Below are positions 58,047 through 64,000 of a stretch of DNA of 64,000 nt, in pieces. The notes beneath the pieces are model-generated. The model was not told the DNA's origin and did not search any database. It was given only the letters and a program-made list of their open reading frames with translations. Origin of the DNA: Mytilus galloprovincialis. Its lineage: Eukaryota; Mollusca; Bivalvia; Mytilida; Mytilidae. The stretch covers positions 87,453,795 through 87,517,794 of the forward strand of contig NC_134843.1 of assembly GCF_965363235.1 (NCBI RefSeq). The letters are read 5' to 3'. Position numbers and translations under genes: made by a program. Every line of letters begins with the position of its first letter. Position 1 is the first letter of the stretch.

Positions 58047-60295
58047 AAACAATGAGATCAAAGTTAAATTACAAATGTCAGTGCATAGCGTAATTTGTAT
58101 ACATCGTTAAATTATTTGCAAGAATGGAAATTGAAAAAGAGGAAATTGAAAATATGTAGGGTATTTCATGATAATGATTTACTTTAAGAATAATATTGAT
58201 GTTGTAATCAGAGTTCTGCTAGAGTCAGCTTTTATTTAAAAAAAAATGCAAAACAAATATTCGAAAAACCCTAGCAATTTATCAAAATTGGGTATTGTCT
58301 CAGTTCAAAGGTTTTGTGTCCTTTCAAATTTAATTTCACATGGCAGGTGTTAATGTGTTGCAGGATACACTGTCATTGTGGACGCTTTATTTTGTGTTGA
58401 TGTGATTCCCTCAGTTTAAAGTCTTTACATTGATCTGTATCTTCTTTCGAATGATCAGCTGAAATTCGATAAATTACTGGATATTTTAGTATCTGTGCAA
58501 GATAAACTATTTTCTAACACCATGTTTTTAGCGAGGGGCATTTTTTTAAAGTAAATATGTGTATGAAATATGAAAATATGAGGATGTGTTATGAATGCCA
58601 TTGAAACAACAAATCACCAGAGCTAAAAGTATAATCTTTCGTAGCATAGTAATCTGAAATAAAAAAAAAAAACGGAAAGTTACTAGTAAGACATCGAGTA
58701 TGTAAATTTGAATCAAAAATGAATTTCTAAAATGACATCACTTCAGTCAATACTAAACAATTTTACATTTTTCTTCAATTCCAATGGCATAAAAAAATAA
58801 TGGTGCTAATAATGCCTCGTTTTGAATTATTGGGTTAAACAAAATGATGCTCTTTCAAGATTAAAAATCTTAATTTCCAGATAATATTGTAATGTTTCAA
58901 TATCATTTATAAAACATTTGTGTATTTGCCGTCAGCAAATCAATCAGCTATAACGATAATGATGGATGACTATATACAAATAAAAATCAAGTCGAAAATC
59001 AGTAAGCTTTTATTATATATCTTTTATATCAATATTGAAAGGTGTGCTTAACTAATAGTTATAGAGGTAGCCTTTGTTTCAGTATGGTCCACCCCAGGGA
59101 CCGTTGTTCCAGCCTTTATTCCAGCCATAATTTCCGTGATATCCAGAGTATCCGTCATAACCATGGTAACCATTGGTGTATGGTAAATCATATCCTGGAT
59201 AATTATCCTGAAATATGAAAAAAAAATATTTAAGATTGAATCAATGATGAGTTTGATATATCAAGCAATTTAAACGTGCGTAATATCAATTAAAACAATG
59301 ACACTATATATCATTGAAGCAGCGGATGATTCAAGCCTTCTTTTCTATTTTGTTTCGTCCATTCCTGTAAAATATATCTATATTTGTATCTTTTAGTTTG
59401 GTGATAATTGAGTAATTGCAAATAGTAAACATTATAGAAAAAGCATAAGAATTTATTTTTCTATCCATTTTCCCAGATTGATTTACCTTTGCTTAACTCG
59501 TGTGACATTCTAGTCTATAAATAAATGACTGTTTAGAAATAATTAATTGAAGAATGGGGAACTTATCAAATAAATCAATCAAAAATTTGATATATATTGC
59601 AGTTATATTTCAGTTTGGAAAATTGAGGAAACACCCCAAAAAAAAAATGATTAACACATTTTGAAAAACTTGTATTTTACTAAGTAAGGATGCCCTTTTT
59701 GATACAAGAATAATGATATGAAATCATGTTGTATTTGAAAACGTGGCCAAGTGCTGTTCAATTATGAAACCGGTGGAGTAATAAAGATGTAACCCCTTGT
59801 AAAAGACTGGCGAATGTTACCAAATGGACATTCAAGCTCAACAGTCAAAATGATAATGCTCTAGAAAGTAAACCAAAAAAGAAAGAAAAAAAAACAACCA
59901 AGCGATACGACAATATACAAACCAAAACGAGAAAACTGAAGACTGAACAACAGAAACCCAACAAAAACCGGCTTGATGATTGTTTCGATATCACACCATG
60001 ACGGCTTGTATTGGCTGAAACAAAACCTTATCATTTGCAATTTATTAAATATATTTTCTGAAACTAAATCGTCACAAATGTTTCACCCAGAAAGATGACC
60101 ATTGAATATATTACAAACAAATTTGTCTTGTTTCTGTATTGTTAAGTTTATTATAAAATCTGTTATCAAAAACTAAGTAACTAAATTGATGAATTGAAAT
60201 TCATTGTATGTGACTGTTTTTTTTCATTTGTTCTATTTTTCTGGTGTCGACCTGAGCGTCTTACATAATGATTCTCATGTCATATAACAAACTTT

Positions 60296-60785
60296 TAGGT
60301 CTGGAGTTGACATGTCAGTTAACTACTAGTAGTCTGTTGTTATCTATGTATTAATGTCATTCATTTATTTTCTTTTGTTATTTCTTCTGACATCGGACTC
60401 GGACTTCTCTTGAACTGAATTTTAATGTGCATATTGTTATGCGTTTACTTTTATACATTGGTTAGAGGTATACGGGGAGGGTTGAGATCTCATAAACATA
60501 TCTAATCCCGCCGCAGTTTTGCGCCTGTCCCAATTCAGGAGCCTCTGGCATTTGTTAGTCTTGTATGATTTTTAATTTTAGTTTCTTGTGTATAATTCGG
60601 AATTTAGTATGACGTCCATTATCACTGTACTAGTATACATATTTTTTAAAGGACCAGCTAATGCACGCCTCCGGGTGCGGGAGTTTCTCGCTACATTGAA
60701 GACAAATTGGCGGCTTTCGGCTATTGTCTGCTCTATGGTCGGGTTGTTGTCGCTTTGACACATTACCCATTTCCTTTCTGAATTT
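60296..60785 (+). repeat. Retroelement 3' tail (R4), second copy
   Basis: Same unit as 12,775-13,265, in the same intron of the duplicated 3S copy. Confidence 0.7.
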
Positions 60786-61044
60786 TATTTTAGTATTTCT
60801 CAACTTACATATCCTGCATATAAGTCATTTTTGTTTAGTATGGAACAATGGTTTTTGTTATCACAGTCTTTAATTTGCTTCTTTGTTAAAATCTATATTT
60901 GATAAAAAAAAAAAAAAAAAAAAAAAGATAAATATATATCAATTGAAGTGTAAACAAATCTAACATTCGAATTTTTCATGTGTCAGTAAATAATAATAAG
61001 ATAAGTATATAAAAAAAATTTGAAAAGGAAAGCGGAAAACAATA

Positions 61045-61240
61045 GCAGAGCTATAAAAGAGGGACAAAAGATACCAAAGGGACAGTCAAACTCATAAATC
61101 TAAACTAAACTGACAACGCTAAGGCTAAAAATGAAAAAGACAAACAGACAAACAATAGTACACATGACACAACATAGAAAACAAAAGAATAAACAGCACG
61201 AACCCCATCAAAAACTAGGGCTGATCTCAGGTGCTCCATA
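61045..61240 (+). repeat. Dispersed repeat R1
   Basis: Counterpart of 13,545-13,735 in block 1. Confidence 0.7.
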
Positions 61241-61723
61241 ACATATACAACTTTTTCAACAATTTCTAATTAATGACACATAGAAGAACAAATATTTATG
61301 AAAGCAATCATAACATTCTTCCTGTTTTGATATTTTATTGGTATGATTGCCCAATTTTATAGAACTGAAAGACTGAGTTCAACCGATTCTATTGTGTGAC
61401 CGTTATTTTGAATATGATAAAGCCTTTTTACAATGGAAATGGAGTTTTGCATATAGCTTTTGTGCTTATCAAAAGAAATCCGACATATTATAGATTTCAA
61501 AAGTTACATTCTTTGTTTGAGAAAACAAATTAAAAACATCAAGTTCTAAATTTCTTGCATTTAAAACACTTTTCTGCATTTACCTTCATCCGAAATGCTC
61601 AAAGCCGAATATTTGAAAGCCAATGATGTATAAGAAAAGAAACAGTAGAATATCTATGTTACCTAAAAAGGACATAGATAATCTTTACTAACCACTCTGC
61701 GCGGCAAATATTCCAATAAGGAC

Positions 61724-61882
61724 AACATAGTATAAATGTTCCTTATGAGTTGATGACCAAGTGTTGTTACTTTGTAGCCGATCCATCATCCAATATGGCA
61801 ACCAGCGGGGGACTTAGTTTAACATAGGACCCTATGGGAAATGCATACACATGACTTCTTTTAGAGAACACCTGAATGGGAC
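61724..61882. mobile_element. Short insertion in exon 1 of copy G
   Basis: About 159 bp flanked by GGAC (61,720-61,723 and 61,879-61,882), which occurs once in intact exon 1, suggesting a 4-bp target duplication. It includes AACATAGGACCCTATGGGAA and 'ccaatatggcaaccagcg'. Non-coding; family unknown. Confidence 0.65.
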
Positions 61883-61985
61883 TAATGCCATCATAACTGT
61901 GAAACTGAATGTGTGCATTGCTTCTAAATCTAAAGCAAGGATACGCTGATTGTTCAGAAATATTTCTATTCTGGCTGAATACTGT

Positions 61986-62058
61986 CTGCGCTTTATATAC
62001 ATTTCGCAATGAACCCACTGCAAATCAAGAGGAAGAAACAACCACACATATGTTCCTG
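61986..62058 (-). promoter_or_regulatory. Promoter module of copy G
   Basis: Same ordered elements as copy B: GGAACATATGTGTGGTTG, TTTCTTCCTCTTGATTTGCA and TGTATATAAAGCGC on the minus strand. Confidence 0.6.
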
Positions 62059-62380
62059 TTACAATAAGATTTGAAATGTAAATGTATTACATAATCCGTA
62101 TCGCCCTTGTCATGTTAGATGCAAGATTGAAAATAAAAATACAAAAAATGCCAAAATGATTAAAAATAAATTGCTCAGAGAAAAATTTAAGGTCTTTCCA
62201 CCAGGAAGGATATATTTTGATATAAAAATATCAAAATTTGAATTGAATGTGAATTTTAGCGACAAATGACAGCTTATTGTACGATTGGTATTTTTTGTAT
62301 TTTTATTTTCATTCTTGCATCTAACATGACAAGGGATACGGATTATGTAATATATTTACATTTTAAATCTTATTGTAATA

Positions 62381-62450
62381 GGAACATGTGTGTGATTGTT
62401 TCTTCCTCTTGATTTGCAGTGAGTTGATTGAAAATATATATATAAAGCGC
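62381..62450 (+). promoter_or_regulatory. Proximal promoter of 3S gene H
   Basis: GGAACATGTGTGTGATTG, CTTCCTCTTGAT, TGCAGTGAGTTGATTG and a TATATATATAAAGCGC box near 62,435-62,450. Almost identical to gene C. Confidence 0.75.
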
Positions 62451-62523
62451 AGACAATATTCAGCCGAATAAAAGTATTTCTCAACAATCAGCGTATCCTT
62501 GCAAACGGTTAGATCAAGAAGCA

Positions 62524-64000
62524 ATGAAGACATTCAGTTTCACAGTTATGATGGCTTTAGTCCTAATTGGATTATTTGCCGTGCAGAGTGGTAAGTAAAG
62601 ATTATTTATGTCCTTTTTGGTAATATAGATATTCTACTGTTTCGTTTCTTAAACCTCATTGGCTTTCAAATAATTGCCTTTGAGCATTCCGGATAAAGGT
62701 AAATGCAAAAAAGTGCTTTAGGCGTAAGACATTTATAACATGATGTTTTCAATTTGTTTTATCAAACTTTTAAAATCTATAAAATGGCGGATAACTTTTC
62801 ATAAGCACAAAATATATAAACAAAAATCCAGTGTCTTTGTAAAAGCTTCGTCATATTCAATATAACGGTTTAACAATATAACCAAATTTAAAACGAAACT
62901 GTCGTACAAGTGAGAGGTTTAGCGCTTTAAAACCAGGTAAAATCCACCATTTCTACATTTGAAAATGCCTGCACCAAGTCAAGAATATGACAGGTATTGT
63001 CCATTCATTTTTTATGTGTTTTGTCATTTGATTTTGCCATGTGATTATGGACTTGCCGATTTGATTTTCCTCTAAGTTCAGTATTTTTGTGATTTGACTT
63101 TTTGAAACAGTTAAACTCATTCTTTATGTCTATCAAATTGCGAAATCATAACAACAATCGAAACAGGAAGATTTAATGATTTGCTTTCAGAATTATTTGC
63201 TCTTCTATTTGTCATTAATTCGAAATTGTTGAAAACAAGTTATTGATTATTTGCTATAGATTGTTTTCCACGTATATTTTGAAAATTCTGTTTATATATT
63301 TATCTTATTATCATTTACTGACACATGACAAATTATAATGTAAGATTTATTTTCACTCTAATTAATTTATCCATATATTTTTCTGGTATTTTTTTTTTTT
63401 TTTTACAAAGAAACAAGTTTCAAACAGCGATTATAAAAACATTTGTTCCATACTTAACAAAGATGATTTATATTTTTATAATCCTTTTTTCAGATGCAGG
63501 CTATGTAAGTTTTGAAATTTTTAAAAACTTTTATATGACATGAAAATCATAACGTACGACGCTTACCTCGACACCAGAAAAAAAACAAATGAATAAAAAC
63601 AGTCACACACAATGAATTTCTATTTAACAATTTAGTGAAGTCATATAATTTGCGTAGATTTTGATAACGGGTTTTATATAAATTTAACAATAAAAATCCA
63701 AGACAATTTTCTTATAATATTATCAATGGTAATCGTTCTGGGTCAAACATTTTTGACGATTTAGTTTCAGAACATAAATTTGATCAAATGCAACTGATAA
63801 GGTTTTGTCTCAACGAATACAAGCCGTCCTGGTGCAATATTGGAAGAGTCATAAAGCCTGTTTTTGTTTTGGTTTTCGAGTATATTGCCGTATCGTTTGG
63901 TCGGGGTGTTTTCCCTTTTTTTACCAGAGCATTATCATTTTGACTGTTGAATTTAAATGTCTATTTGGTAACATTGGCCACTCTTTTACAGAGTGTTATA
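62524..64000 (+). CDS. mfp-3S: Mussel foot protein 3S (gene H), exons 1-2; exon 3 beyond the window
   Basis: Exon 1 (62,524-62,590) encodes MKTFSFTVMMALVLIGLFAV; it differs from gene C by two Met for Val. Exon 2 (63,494-63,504) is the 11-base microexon completing D-A-G-Y. Donors GTAAGT and acceptor TTTTTTCAG are standard. In gene C exon 3 begins 1,094 bases after the start of exon 2; here that lies near 64.6 kb, outside the window, so the coding region is cut by the edge. No defects so far. Intron 1 carries the same R2 and R5 repeats as gene C. By position it should be followed by a 3F gene like D. Confidence 0.85.
62875..63105 (+). repeat. Dispersed repeat R2 in intron 1 of gene H
   Basis: Counterpart of 14,845-15,075. 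Confidence 0.7.

Larger units (their letters stand above)
59052..61990 (-). pseudogene. mfp-3S: Mussel foot protein 3S, broken copy (G)
   Basis: Exon 3 (59,052-59,207) is open for 42 codons: DNYPGYDLPYTNGYHGY at the start, GWNKGWNNGPWGGPY at the end, then a TGA (59,079-59,081) shared with copy B; the remaining codons (NKGYLYNY) and old stop follow. Exon 2 (60,809-60,819, D-A-G-Y) has lost its acceptor AG through a deletion of about 22 bases. Exon 1 (from 61,693 to about 61,940) starts MHTFSFTVMMALV and is interrupted by about 159 bp of repeat flanked by GGAC. Only exon 3 is close to healthy. Its Ser/Asp replacements make it a different variant from gene C. Confidence 0.88.
57440..64000. repeat. 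Second copy of the foot-protein block (direct duplicate of 8.97-16.0 kb)
   Basis: Collinear with block 1 from the R5 repeat through 3F exon 1, the A-B spacer, 3S copy B (here G), the palindrome centre (about 62,153-62,287) and 3S gene C (here H), up to the window end. Main differences: no retroelement fragment between the A and B equivalents, and exon 1 of the minus-strand 3S copy is present but interrupted rather than deleted. Confidence 0.9.

Noticed and set aside
1-64000. tRNA, rRNA, CRISPR arrays, operons or ribosome-binding sites
   Set aside because: No cloverleaf, rRNA or spaced direct-repeat array was seen, and the spliced genes show a eukaryotic nuclear genome.

Overview
The window is nuclear DNA of a marine mussel (genus Mytilus or a close relative). 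It carries a cluster of genes for mussel foot protein 3 (mfp-3/fp-3), the small secreted DOPA-rich adhesive protein of the byssal plaque. Both known classes are present. The Arg/Tyr-rich 'fast' type (3F) begins its mature part with YYGPNYGP and ends RRKYNY. The Gly/Tyr-rich, Arg-poor 'slow' type (3S) begins GYGYYPGYG and contains GWNKGWNNGPWGG. Very high A+T content, many short dispersed repeats, MITE-like foldbacks and decayed transposons fit a bivalve genome. No bacterial or organellar sequence is seen.

Layout. 0-3.5 kb: AT-rich intergenic DNA with dispersed repeats. 3.5-20.3 kb: a large imperfect palindrome whose centre is a 120-bp spacer at 14,131-14,250. Left arm, minus strand: 3F gene A (4,454-9,423, looks intact) and 3S copy B (11.57-13.95 kb, pseudogene). 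Right arm, plus strand: 3S gene C (14,489-16,719, intact) and 3F gene D (17,879-19,047, intact). B and C face away from each other across the palindrome centre. 20.3-27.0 kb: gene-free repeats. 26.96-32.66 kb: a direct copy of the 3' half of the gene-A unit (exons 2-3 of a 3F pseudogene). 32.67-57.44 kb: about 24.8 kb of foreign-looking DNA. It holds a decayed multi-exon gene with an RNase H-like, transposase-like core and a C2H2 finger, a 2.3-kb AATTACTT-rich element, foldback elements, and a full-length 7.3-kb LINE with a 13-bp target duplication. 57.44-64.0 kb: a second copy of the 8.97-16.0 kb segment, with exon 1 of the split 3F pseudogene, a 3S pseudogene (G), and a 3S gene (H) that runs off the window end.

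Every foot-protein copy shares one architecture. Exon 1 encodes the signal peptide (67 coding bases). Exon 2 is an 11-base microexon completing D-A-G-Y or D-A-S-D. Exon 3 carries nearly the whole mature protein. All copies also share one proximal promoter module (GGAACATGTGTGTGATT, then a CTTCCTCTTGAT block and a GTGAGTTGATT-like block, then a TATATATAAAG box). This suggests co-expression, presumably in the foot plaque gland.

Inferred history: a 3F-3S pair was duplicated in inverted orientation. The intron of the outer left 3F copy then gained about 3.6 kb including a Tc1-like transposon. The block was duplicated again, and the second 3F copy was split by the 24.8-kb insertion. Copies on the minus strand decay more than those on the plus strand.
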